From contig NZ_AP017560.1 in the NCBI RefSeq assembly GCF_003967015.1, positions 3,222,048 to 3,286,047 on the forward strand: a DNA stretch of 64,000 nucleotides, given 5' to 3'. This stretch comes from Pseudanabaena sp. ABRG5-3. GTDB lineage: Bacteria > Cyanobacteriota > Cyanobacteriia > Pseudanabaenales > Pseudanabaenaceae. A program made the position numbers and the translations under genes. How positions within the stretch are numbered: the first letter of the stretch is position 1; each line of letters starts with the position of its first letter. Positions 53,927 through 62,222 of the stretch are shown here, piece by piece. The notes below the pieces were generated by a model. It saw only the letters and a program-made list of their open reading frames with translations. It searched no databases and was not told the DNA's origin.

Positions 53927-55294
53927 TTACGGATTTTTAGCTCTATAATCCTCCAAAGCTCTTTGGAATAAACGACTTCTAATCACCACTGGATTAGGAT
54001 AATTCCATCGACTTCGACCATTATATTCAAACACCGAAATATTAAATAACATCAATTGACCCATCTCATCTCTGGGTGCATCTTTACTTAGATAAATTTG
54101 TACTAAAACTGGATAATGCTCAGTTGGGATTAGCCTTTCAAAAGTAAATTGCAATTGATTAATCGAATAATTTACATCCTCTAAATTAACCTTAGAACGA
54201 CGATTAGTTCTTGCGTGTTGAATTGCACCGCGCACCAGTTGCATGACCTGACGCACATGACCACCACTATATTTTGCTAATTCTAACAACTCATTACGTG
54301 ACTCAAAAATAGCATCCACTTGTAATCGCTTCTCAATTAAACTAGCGACCGCATCCAATCCATTTTGATTATATTCAAGTTCAACATTGCCAATACTAGG
54401 ATCATAATTGTAAATATTGATCATAGGAATTACATGGAAATTCTCAAAGAAATTACTAGCATTCTTTGGTGAATAAACCACAGAAATAGGCGCAGTATAA
54501 ACAACTGTACATTCTAAGCTCTTGAGAAACTTGGCATTATCAATAAATAATTTTTCCGCCACAGCCGAAGGACATTTATCCAATCCATCAAAAACGATCA
54601 AAAATCCTTTGCAATTTGGAAACTTACGTCGCCATTTTTTTAGCCCATCATTTAATAATAAATTAATGTCAAATTTTAATCTTGAAATGTCTTGAGTTAA
54701 AGTTTGTCTAATTACTCGCTTGCGCTTATCAGAACCTTTAATTTGAGCCAAAAGTTTAACTAATAATTTCGCCAAAAAAGGCGGTACAAATGGAATCTCT
54801 GACTGCAAAGTTAACTCACCTTGCATTGAAACCGATTTTTCTACAGATTCTTCTGTTTCCTCGATAACCTCTTTAAACCAATCTTCAAAGTTTTTGAATA
54901 GTTGTGCATCAAACTTCAAACCTTCTTTTCGCAGTTCAAATTCGATCCATTTAATCGCCAATAAATAAATTTCAGTATACTCAAAATCATTAGGATCAGC
55001 ATCGACCTCAATGTCAACATACATGACCTTATAGTCAGCTTCCCATTGTTTTTGAATATGATTTAGCTCTGTACTCTTACCGCCGCCACGATGCCCTGTA
55101 AATAAAATTGTGCAAAAATCTTCTGCCTGTTGATCTTCTAAAATTTGGCTAATAGCAGAAATTGCATTATTTTTGCGTGTCCCTGACAGATCGACATAAT
55201 ACTGCTCAAGAGCCAAGTCTTTAAGCGGAACCACATCGCAAACACGATAGGCATCCTTGAGATTATCGGCTAATGGATAAGATGAAGTTGTCAT
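53927..55294 (-). CDS. AAA ATPase (STAND/KAP-like), partner of the TPR protein
   Basis: 455 residues. Walker A GHRGGGKST (67-75), Walker B LIVFDGLDK near 225, and a sensor-type region TVVYTAPISVVY. A Glu-rich stretch (EDWFKEVIEETEESVEKSV) is inserted after the first beta strands. The C-terminal third (YSGGHVRQVMQLVRGAIQHA) looks like the helical lid of Orc/Cdc6- or STAND-like ATPases. No membrane helix is certain. It lies 254 bp upstream of the TPR gene in the same direction, with inverted repeats between them. Function unknown. Confidence 0.78.
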   Translation of the reverse strand: MTTSSYPLADNLKDAYRVCDVVPLKDLALEQYYVDLSGTRKNNAISAISQILEDQQAEDFCTILFTGHRGGGKSTELNHIQKQWEADYKVMYVDIEVDADPNDFEYTEIYLLAIKWIEFELRKEGLKFDAQLFKNFEDWFKEVIEETEESVEKSVSMQGELTLQSEIPFVPPFLAKLLVKLLAQIKGSDKRKRVIRQTLTQDISRLKFDINLLLNDGLKKWRRKFPNCKGFLIVFDGLDKCPSAVAEKLFIDNAKFLKSLECTVVYTAPISVVYSPKNASNFFENFHVIPMINIYNYDPSIGNVELEYNQNGLDAVASLIEKRLQVDAIFESRNELLELAKYSGGHVRQVMQLVRGAIQHARTNRRSKVNLEDVNYSINQLQFTFERLIPTEHYPVLVQIYLSKDAPRDEMGQLMLFNISVFEYNGRSRWNYPNPVVIRSRLFQRALEDYRAKNP

Positions 55295-55418
55295 AGTGTT
55301 GATAATTTATAGCAAAGCGCTCACTAATTATCGCAAATTTATATAACTAGGCTTTAAACTTAGCACTGAAATATAGCAAGTAAACACAAATCGAGATCGC
55401 CAAAAGCCTAAAATTTTA

Positions 55419-56858
55419 ATGAATCAATACTCAACTCCATTATTAGAAGCGGCGCGGCGATATCTTGATATCAATCACGCGCCGTTTTACATGCCCGGAC
55501 ATAAACGCGGTCAAGGAATCGATCGCGAATTTATGGCACTTATGGGCGAAACCATGTTTCGTCTTGATCTGCCCGAACTTCCAGAACTAGAAGAAGCCGT
55601 TAATGAAGCAGAACTGTTAGCATCAGCAGCATACGGCAGCGATCGCGCATGGTTTCTCACCAATGGCTCTACCTGTGGCATACAGGCGATGCTTTTGGCG
55701 ACCTGTGGGCAGGGGGACAAGGTGTTAATTGGGCGCAATTGTCATAAAGCAGCGATCGCAGGTTTAGTTCTCAATGGCGCGACTCCTATTTATTTGCCAA
55801 CGGATTATTTACCAGAATTTGATTTAGATTTAGGCGTAAGCCCTGCAACCTTAGAATCCTTTTTACATCAACATCCTGACGCGAAAGCTGTACTTTTGGT
55901 CAGTCCTAATTATTTTGGTGTTTGTGGTGATCTAGAAAAAATGGCAGCGATCGCCCATTCTTTTAATATTCCCTTACTGGTCGATGCGGCTCATGGCGCA
56001 CATTTAGGGTTTCATCCCGATCTTCCCATTTCCGCATTGCAAGCAGGAGCCGATCTCGTCGTACAATCTACCCACAAAGTTGCAGGAAGTCTAACCCAGT
56101 CTTCCATTTTGCATTTACAAGGCGATCGCATTACTCCCGAACAGGTGGATCGAGCTTTACAAATACTGCGATCCAGTAGTCCCAATCTATTGCTGTTAAT
56201 TTCCCTAGATGTAGCGCGGCGACAAATGGCGACAAATGGCAAAGAGTTATTAAGTGAGCCCTTACGCTTAGCAAAAGAAGCGCGATCGCGTCTAGAGCAA
56301 ATTTCTAACTTACGAACCTTTAGCCAGATAGAAGTTCCCATGCTCGATCCCACTCGCTTAACAGTTTTAGTTGATCACTTAGGAATTACAGGATTTGAAG
56401 CTGATGTCTGGTTACATTCTCAACTGGATGTTATGGCAGAAATGCCAACGCTTAATCAATTAGTATTCATCCTTAGCCTCGGCAATACTCAAGCAGATAT
56501 CGATCGCTTAATTTTTGCGTTCCAACAAATTGCTCAGGACACTCAGAACACTCAGAATGAAAGAAAAAAGAAAAAAGAAAAATTAATTACGAATTACGAA
56601 TTACGAGTTACGAATTACCAATCGAACCTAACTCCTCGTGAAGCCTATTTTGCAAAAAGCGATCGCCTCCCCCTAGAGCAAGCGATCGGACGAATTAGTG
56701 CGGAATCTCTCTGTCCCTATCCCCCCGGCATTCCCTTAATTTGTATAGGCGAGGAAATTACAGCCGAAGTGGTGGAGATGTTGCAATGTATTTTGCGATC
56801 GGGCGGCATCATCAATGGTGCGAGTGATGAAAGCCTAGAAACAATTCTTGTCATATAA
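55419..56858 (+). CDS. Orn/Lys/Arg decarboxylase family PLP enzyme
   Basis: 479 residues. Starts with the family hallmark YLDINHAPFYMPGHKRGQG; the PLP Lys is in STHKVAGSLTQSS, the cofactor Asp in LVDAAHGAHLGF, and NGSTCGIQAM is the phosphate-binding turn. The C-terminal domain includes PYPPGIPLICIGE. Substrate (arginine, lysine or ornithine) cannot be read from sequence; polyamine synthesis is likely. Between the two domains, about residues 385-402 (ERKKKKEKLITNYELRVTN) are encoded by a 7-bp tandem repeat insertion that keeps the frame. Confidence 0.9.
   Translation: MNQYSTPLLEAARRYLDINHAPFYMPGHKRGQGIDREFMALMGETMFRLDLPELPELEEAVNEAELLASAAYGSDRAWFLTNGSTCGIQAMLLATCGQGDKVLIGRNCHKAAIAGLVLNGATPIYLPTDYLPEFDLDLGVSPATLESFLHQHPDAKAVLLVSPNYFGVCGDLEKMAAIAHSFNIPLLVDAAHGAHLGFHPDLPISALQAGADLVVQSTHKVAGSLTQSSILHLQGDRITPEQVDRALQILRSSSPNLLLLISLDVARRQMATNGKELLSEPLRLAKEARSRLEQISNLRTFSQIEVPMLDPTRLTVLVDHLGITGFEADVWLHSQLDVMAEMPTLNQLVFILSLGNTQADIDRLIFAFQQIAQDTQNTQNERKKKKEKLITNYELRVTNYQSNLTPREAYFAKSDRLPLEQAIGRISAESLCPYPPGIPLICIGEEITAEVVEMLQCILRSGGIINGASDESLETILVI
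56585..56619 (+). repeat. 7-bp tandem repeat inside the decarboxylase gene
   Basis: AATTACG, AATTACG, AATTACG, AGTTACG, AATTACC follow in tandem. This is the short tandemly repeated repeat type usual between genes in cyanobacteria, here inside a reading frame. A pure A/G run and a duplicated ACTCAGAA lie just before it. Confidence 0.85.
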
Positions 56859-56889
56859 ATATGGGTCGCGCTAAGCGCGACCCATATTT
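56857..56889. terminator. Bidirectional hairpin after the decarboxylase gene
   Basis: Perfect 15-base arms AAATATGGGTCGCGC with loop TAA. It spans both convergent stop codons. Confidence 0.82.
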
Positions 56890-57373
56890 AGTTACCAACC
56901 TTTGGTGATGGCGTTGTTGTTTGTGGCTGTGCTGTTACCTTTGGAGTAGCGGCTGGAGTCACAGCCTGTGGTGGTGTAGTTGCAGCAGGTGCAGGAGCTA
57001 CCGCAGGCGGTTGTGTGATCGTCACAGGAGGAAGATTAATCTCCACCGTAGGAGTAGGCTGTGGTGTTGCAGGACTAACCTCTCTAATAGTGGTGTTATT
57101 TCGTTCGATCACCGTTGACTTATTCTCTTTCACCGTATCAGTTGCACTAGGAATTAAGACGGGTGTGGGGGTTGGGCGAGTGTTGAGGAAATAGGCGATC
57201 GCCCCTGCGCCAACCGCTAAGCCAAGCAAAACAATAATTACTACGCCAGCCATACTACTATCATTAGTCACTCTAGTAGTACGCTGTTCAGAAACTCTAC
57301 TTCCATTTACAGAATTATTGGGAAGTGATGTCACTTTTTTGGATGTAATTTCTCTTTCAATTTCATCGGGCAT
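56888..57373 (-). CDS. Single-pass membrane protein with Pro/Thr-rich tail
   Basis: 161 residues. Polar cytoplasmic N-terminus (1-40), one membrane helix (about 42-64, GVVIIVLLGLAVGAGAIAYF), then an extracytoplasmic tail of about 95 residues rich in Pro, Thr, Val and Ala (PPVTITQPPAVAPAPAATTP). No family assigned; such tails are typical of surface-exposed or wall-associated spacers. Confidence 0.7.
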   Translation of the reverse strand: MPDEIEREITSKKVTSLPNNSVNGSRVSEQRTTRVTNDSSMAGVVIIVLLGLAVGAGAIAYFLNTRPTPTPVLIPSATDTVKENKSTVIERNNTTIREVSPATPQPTPTVEINLPPVTITQPPAVAPAPAATTPPQAVTPAATPKVTAQPQTTTPSPKVGN

Positions 57374-57430
57374 GATAATTAATCCTTCATATAGGAATTG
57401 ATATTCAAGAAATTTAGGAATTACACAATA

Positions 57431-57479
57431 GCCCTGTAATAAATTACGGGCTGAAAGCTTAAACCCGTTGAAACGGGTT
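57431..57479. repeat. GCCCGTAAT / AACCCGTTGAAACGGGTT repeat
   Basis: Two adjacent small palindromes in the 285-bp gap between two minus-strand genes, a motif seen widely between cyanobacterial genes. Confidence 0.7.
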
Positions 57480-57581
57480 GAGCATAGAAGTTCTTGAGTC
57501 TGTTTTAGCTTTGAGCCAAGAACTTGAGTTCTTGGTCATTTGCGTAAGTCCTAAGTAGCTGGGCACAATTAAAAACCAGAA

Positions 57582-57624
57582 CCAAAACCTGTGGCGCACG
57601 CGCAGCGTGCGCCACAGGTTTTGG
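57582..57624. terminator. 20-bp perfect hairpin after glsB-like gene
   Basis: CCAAAACCTGTGGCGCACGC pairs perfectly with loop GCA, 35 bp after the stop codon of the minus-strand YeaQ-like gene. Terminator role inferred. Confidence 0.7.
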
Positions 57625-57658
57625 GGTTTTATATTTAATTGCGACCTACTTATATCTA

Positions 57659-57904
57659 TTAAGCTGACTTGATTAGGCGTAGACCAAATAACAGCACAAC
57701 TGCACCAATGGTGGCGACAATCAAACTGCCCAGTAATCCACCACCACTAGATAGCCCCAAAGCACTAAATATAAAACCACCAAGTAATGCGCCAATTACG
57801 CCAACAATGATGTCTCCCAGTAGCCCGAAACCGCCACCTTTAACCAGTTGACCCGCTAGCCAGCCAGCAGCTAAACCGATCAAAATAAACCAAATAAAAC
57901 TCAT
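57659..57904 (-). CDS. GlsB/YeaQ/YmgE family membrane protein
   Basis: 81 residues. Three hydrophobic Gly-rich helices (FIWFILIGLAAGWLAGQLVK, GDIIVGVIGALLGGFIFSAL, LIVATIGAVVLLFGLRL), the transglycosylase-associated protein pattern. Members are induced by general stress in other bacteria; function unknown. It follows two CsbD genes in the same direction, suggesting a stress cluster. Confidence 0.9.
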   Translation of the reverse strand: MSFIWFILIGLAAGWLAGQLVKGGGFGLLGDIIVGVIGALLGGFIFSALGLSSGGGLLGSLIVATIGAVVLLFGLRLIKSA

Positions 57905-57928
57905 ATAATTCCTTCCTGATTTAGAAAC

Positions 57929-58390
57929 TTATTCAAACAATTCTTGGACTTTATCTTTCGCATCTTCTAGCAAGTTGCGAGTCTTAGATTCCACTTGCTT
58001 ACCTTTGCCAATGATTTGATCTTTGCGATCGCCTGTGACATTGCCGATCACTTCTTGAGCCTTACCTTCAAGATCTTTCGCACCAGCTTTTACTCGTTCT
58101 GGGAGTTTTACACTGTCTTTAACATCTTCAGCCGCATTACGAACATCTGCTTCAGCTTGTTTAGCTTTGCCAATGATTTGATCTTTAGCGTTACCTGTGA
58201 CATTACCGATCGCTTCTTGAGTTTTACCTTCAAGATCTTTTACGCCTGCTTTCACTCTCTCTATCGAAGCGATCGGAGTAAATGAATTTGCTGCCCAACC
58301 TTTATTAATAGGTAGCCCAAAGACGATGACAGATGATAAGAATAGAATGCAGCCGATAGTTAATAAGGATCTGTAAATCTGTGAAATCAT
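57929..58390 (-). CDS. Exported protein with two CsbD-like domains
   Basis: 153 residues from ATG 58390; the longer frame adds a charged segment before the signal. A signal peptide (SLLTIGCILFLSSVIVFGLP, cleavage probably near GWAA) precedes two CsbD-like units (about 48-95 and 101-148) with the wording ERVKAGxKDLEGKxQExIGN and QIIGKxKQxExxxRN. CsbD proteins are stress-induced and usually cytoplasmic; a signal peptide and two units are unusual. It lies 24 bp upstream of the YeaQ-like gene. Confidence 0.82.
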   Translation of the reverse strand: MISQIYRSLLTIGCILFLSSVIVFGLPINKGWAANSFTPIASIERVKAGVKDLEGKTQEAIGNVTGNAKDQIIGKAKQAEADVRNAAEDVKDSVKLPERVKAGAKDLEGKAQEVIGNVTGDRKDQIIGKGKQVESKTRNLLEDAKDKVQELFE

Positions 58391-58601
58391 TTTAGATATC
58401 CTAAAGTTTATCGAGGGTAAATTTTGTTTTGATGTGACTAAGAATCTATAAATAAAGATATACAAAATAGAATTCTTTTAAAGAGAATCAAAATAAAATT
58501 AAAAAACAAGATAAATACTTGAGCAATCCAATCAAATAAAATCAAATTACTCAAATATTTTTCAAGGCTACTTAGCAATTAAATATGTAGAAATTAACTA
58601 T

Positions 58602-58817
58602 TTAATCGGTAGCTTCTTTAGCTTTTTTCTTGATATCATGCACTACATCTTTAGCCTTATCCTTTATATCTTCTGCGATATTGCGAATATGGGCTTCAGC
58701 CTGCTTAGCTTGACCTTCAATTTGTTTATCATTGTCACCAGTGACATTACCTACAGCCTCTTCAAATGTACCTTCAATATCCTTGGCAGCAGCTTTAGCA
58801 CGTTCTTGCAAACTCAT
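58602..58817 (-). CDS. CsbD family stress protein
   Basis: 71 residues. Single CsbD-like domain (ERAKAAAKDIEGTFEEAVGN, QIEGQAKQAEAHIRNIAEDI) with a Lys-rich C-terminus. CsbD of Bacillus belongs to the sigmaB general stress regulon; biochemical role unknown. It precedes the exported CsbD gene in the same direction, 211 bp away. Confidence 0.9.
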   Translation of the reverse strand: MSLQERAKAAAKDIEGTFEEAVGNVTGDNDKQIEGQAKQAEAHIRNIAEDIKDKAKDVVHDIKKKAKEATD

Positions 58818-59293
58818 AATAAATGCTCTCTATTTGTGTTGTTATTCGACGAAACGTTATAAAAGCTAAAATCGAATTTACAACTTCTTTTCTAACATCT
58901 TCATTATTATTTATTTAATTAAATTATTCATCCGTCCCAAGACATAAGATATGGATATATGTCGAAGATGCTGATTAACAAATAAACAAAGTTGCAATTT
59001 GATTTGTTTGTGTGATATGTATTGTTTGATAAATAAAAAATAAAAAACTATCTACTTAAATAGTCTTTATTGCCATTGAAGCTCAAATAAAAATCTAAAC
59101 CGAGATTTGTATTTTTATATTGTGCTTTTTATAAAAGATCATTTTTTGTCGAAAATTAATCTCTTTGATTTTTTATTCACCCGACTATCTTGATCGGGAG
59201 GTGATTGATTTATTGAATGAGTTGATGAATTACGACACAAAATGTAACAAAGAGAAATTTGTCAAGTCAAAACCCTTATTAAGGAACTAAACG
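58818..59293. other. 476-bp A/T-rich divergent gap
   Basis: The gap between the CsbD gene and the amylase gene is strongly A/T-rich and should hold both promoters. I see no gene, clear repeat or known operator in it. Confidence 0.5.
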
Positions 59294-60775
59294 ATGTCTC
59301 ATCAAAACGGTGTCATGATGCAGTACTTTCACTGGTATCTGCCAGATGACGGTAGTCTGTGGAACCAAGTAGCGGAGAAGGCTGAAGACTTAGCCAAGGT
59401 TGGTATTACATCTCTATGGTTGCCCCCAGCCTACAAAGGAAAATCAGGTGGTCTAGATGTGGGCTATGGTGTTTATGATCTATTTGATCTGGGTGAGTTC
59501 GATCAAAAAGGCTCGATCAGAACGAAATATGGCACAAAAGATGAATACGTTCAGGCGATTAAACTAGCGCAACAAGCAGGACTTAGTATTTATGCTGATG
59601 TGGTTCTTAATCACAAAATGGGAGCCGATCGCTCGGAAGAGGTGGAAGCCACACCGATGAGTATGGACGATCGCAATCAGGCGATCGGTGATTATCAAAC
59701 CATCCAAGCTTGGACTCACTTCACCTTTGAAGGACGTAAAGGCAAATATTCCAAAATGGAATGGCATTGGTGGCATTTTGATGCGATCGATTACAATGCC
59801 TACAACGAAGGAGAAGACGCGGTCTATTTACTCAAAGGCAAATCCTTTGACAAAAATGTTGACCTTGAGAAAGGCAACTTCGATTATTTAATGGGCTGTG
59901 ACCTTGACATCCAGAACTCAGAAGTACAAGGCGAACTCAAATACTGGGGAGAATGGAACTATGATCTGACCAATGTTGATGGCTTCCGCTTTGATGCGGT
60001 TAAGCATGTTTCTGCACACTTCTTTCAGGAATGGCTAGAACATATGCGGAACTATGCCAAGCGCGATCTATTTGCCGTCGGCGAATATTGGTCTTATGAA
60101 ATGGAAGCTTTGCATAATTTCATCGATGTTACCAATGGCACAGTTAGTCTATTTGATGTACCTTTGCATCAAAATTTTCATGTTGCGAGCCAATCGCGAG
60201 AAGACTATGACCTTAGCCAAATCTTTGAAAATACATTAGTTAAATATCAGCCATCTCTGGCAGTCACCTTTGTCGATAATCATGACTCCCAACCATTGCA
60301 GTCCTTAGAGTCAATTGTTGAGGCTTGGTTTAAACCTCTTGCCTATGCGCTGATTTTGTTGCGCCAAGAGGGATATCCTTGCATTTTTGCTGCCGATTAC
60401 TATGGCGCACATTATCAGGATTATGGCAAAGATGGCAATGAATATGAAATTTGGATCGATAGTCATCAATGGCTACTTGATCAGTTTCTATCAGTACGCC
60501 AAAACTATGCCTATGGTCAGCAGCTTGATTATTTTGACCATCCCAATACCATCGGCTGGACAAGACTAGGAGATGATGAGCATCAGGGAGGGATGGCAGT
60601 GGTATTAAGTAATGCTGAGGAAGGAAGAAAATGGATGGAAATTGGTCAGCCTAATTGCACCTATATCGATATCACTAAGCAGATAGAGCACCCAATCACT
60701 ACGAATGATGATGGCTGGGCAGAATTTTGTTGCAATGGTGGTTCTGTTTCAGTTTGGATTAAGACCACAAAGTAG
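59294..60775 (+). CDS. Alpha-amylase (GH13)
   Basis: 493 residues, without a signal peptide, so cytoplasmic. The start GVMMQYFHWYLPDDGSLW and YADVVLNHKMGAD are those of the GH13_5 group of bacterial liquefying-type amylases. Catalytic residues: nucleophile Asp234 (GFRFDAVKH), acid/base Glu264 (VGEYW) and Asp331 (VDNHDSQ). It likely cleaves glycogen-derived alpha-1,4-glucans inside the cell. ORF position after an A/T-rich gap, with AAGGA 8-12 bases before the ATG. Confidence 0.94.
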   Translation: MSHQNGVMMQYFHWYLPDDGSLWNQVAEKAEDLAKVGITSLWLPPAYKGKSGGLDVGYGVYDLFDLGEFDQKGSIRTKYGTKDEYVQAIKLAQQAGLSIYADVVLNHKMGADRSEEVEATPMSMDDRNQAIGDYQTIQAWTHFTFEGRKGKYSKMEWHWWHFDAIDYNAYNEGEDAVYLLKGKSFDKNVDLEKGNFDYLMGCDLDIQNSEVQGELKYWGEWNYDLTNVDGFRFDAVKHVSAHFFQEWLEHMRNYAKRDLFAVGEYWSYEMEALHNFIDVTNGTVSLFDVPLHQNFHVASQSREDYDLSQIFENTLVKYQPSLAVTFVDNHDSQPLQSLESIVEAWFKPLAYALILLRQEGYPCIFAADYYGAHYQDYGKDGNEYEIWIDSHQWLLDQFLSVRQNYAYGQQLDYFDHPNTIGWTRLGDDEHQGGMAVVLSNAEEGRKWMEIGQPNCTYIDITKQIEHPITTNDDGWAEFCCNGGSVSVWIKTTK

Positions 60776-60809
60776 AGTTGCGTCACTTTGCGCCACAACT
60801 CTACTTTGT
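60767..60809 (+). terminator. Hairpin across the amylase stop codon
   Basis: ACAAAGTAGAGTTG pairs over 14 bases around a 15-base loop, followed by CTTTTAG. A further perfect 14-bp hairpin (60845-60875, TTTGAAATCGCGGC) follows. Confidence 0.75.
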
Positions 60810-60931
60810 CTTTTAGTTTGTTAGATAACACGCTGAATTACACATTTGAAATCGCGGCTAAGCCGCGATTTCAAAAATTTATCTATACTACTATCATTTG
60901 TAGATTTTTAGGTTTGTGGAAGTGCAACCCT

Positions 60932-62140
60932 CAGGGCAACCGCATAAAAAAGTGAATAAAATTGGGAGAAAATAACAAAAGTAAAACAGCAATGAATAAC
61001 CCTATCGAAGTCAGTTTGCTAAGACACTTTGAAGGAGTAGAAGACCCGAGAGATAATCGAGGGAAAGAGCATAACTTGCTAGACATAATCGTAATCGCAA
61101 TTTGCGCGGTGATTAGTGGGGGAGAAAACTAGGAAGACATAGCGCTATTTGGAGCATCAAAACAAGAATGGCTGGGGAGATTTCTTCAATTACCGAATGG
61201 GATACCCTGTGATGACACATTTGCAAGAGTGTTTGCGCGACTGAACCCGCAACAGATGCAAAATAGCTTCATCAGTTGGGTGAAATCAGTAAGTCAAGTA
61301 CTGAAAGGAGAGGTAGTAGCCATCGATGGCAAAACCTTGAGACACTCCTACGACCGAGGTGCAGACAAAGGCGCAATTCACATGGTGAGTGCATGGGCAA
61401 GCGCAAATCGGTTGGTATTAGGTCAATGCAAAGTCGATGAAAAATCCAACGAAATCACCGCCATACCAGAGTTATTAAAGCTGTTAGAAATTAATGGTTG
61501 TATTGTGACGATTGACGCAATGGGCTGTCAGAAAGAAATAGCCAGCCAAATCATAGAACAAGGAGCCGATTATGTATTAGCACTCAAAGGTAATCAGGGA
61601 GGACTGTTTGATGATGTGCAGTGGTTATTTGAGCAAGCTATAAACACTGATTTTGTGGATGTAGACCATGACTTTTGCCAGTCCATAGATAAAGGACACG
61701 GGCGTTTAGAAATTCGGCGTTGTTGGACTTTATCTAACTTGGATTACCTGACTCAATTACCTCTATGGTCTCGTTTACAAACTATTGCCTTAGTTCAAAG
61801 TGAACGCAGAATCAATGAGAAAGTCTCTACTGAAAATCGCTACTACATTTCTAGCTTGCCTTCCAATGCAACCGTTATTGCTGAGGCTGTTCGTACTCAT
61901 TGGTCGATTGAAAATTCATTGCATTGGGTTTTGGATGTATCTTTTCACGAAGATGCTTCCCGTATTCGCAAAGATCATTCTCCTGAAAATATGGCGATGC
62001 TGCGTCACTTTGCTCTTAATCTCTTAAGTCGCGATAAGTCTTCTAGGTTCAGTATGCGGGCGAAACGTAATAAGGCGGCTTGGGATCTGCCTTATCTAAT
62101 TCATCTCCTTAACCTTTGACTGTTTTATGCGGTTGCCCTA
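60932..62140 (+). mobile_element. ISAs1-family insertion sequence (1209 bp)
   Basis: Inverted ends CAGGGCAACCGCATAAAA (left) and TAGGGCAACCGCATAAAA (right, complement) differ only in the first base. The 10-bp direct repeat GTGCAACCCT flanks both sides (60922-60931, 62141-62150), within the 8-10 bp usual for the ISAs1 family. One transposase frame fills the element. The target was a family B miniature element. Confidence 0.92.
60992..62119 (+). pseudogene. ISAs1-family transposase with an internal amber codon
   Basis: The frame from ATG 60992 runs 375 codons to the TAA at 62117-62119 but codon 47 (61130-61132) is TAG, in the context ISGGEN*EDIALFG, where relatives have Trp (TGG). One base change explains it. 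The rest is intact: VVAIDGKTLRHSYDR (first DDE Asp), VTIDAMGCQKEIA (second Asp), HGRLEIRRCW and SIENSLHWVLDVSFHEDASR (Glu region). A shortened product could only start at GTG 61229, inside the N-terminal domain. Transposition by this copy alone is unlikely. Confidence 0.88.
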
Positions 62141-62222
62141 GTGCAACCCTTCGGGTTGCGCTTCCACAAACCATTTAGGATTGCGATATGACACAATGGG
62201 CTGAAATCAATTCACAAAATTT

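Larger units (their letters stand above)
60884..62189. repeat. Miniature element family B, copy 3, split by an IS
   Basis: Left part: CATTTGTAGATTTTTAGGTT then TGTGGAAGTGCAACCCT up to 60931. Right part from 62141: GTGCAACCCTTCGGGTTGCG then CTTCCACAAACC and ATTTAGGATTGCGATAT. Joining the two after removing the IS and one 10-bp copy restores the family B hairpin. Confidence 0.85.
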
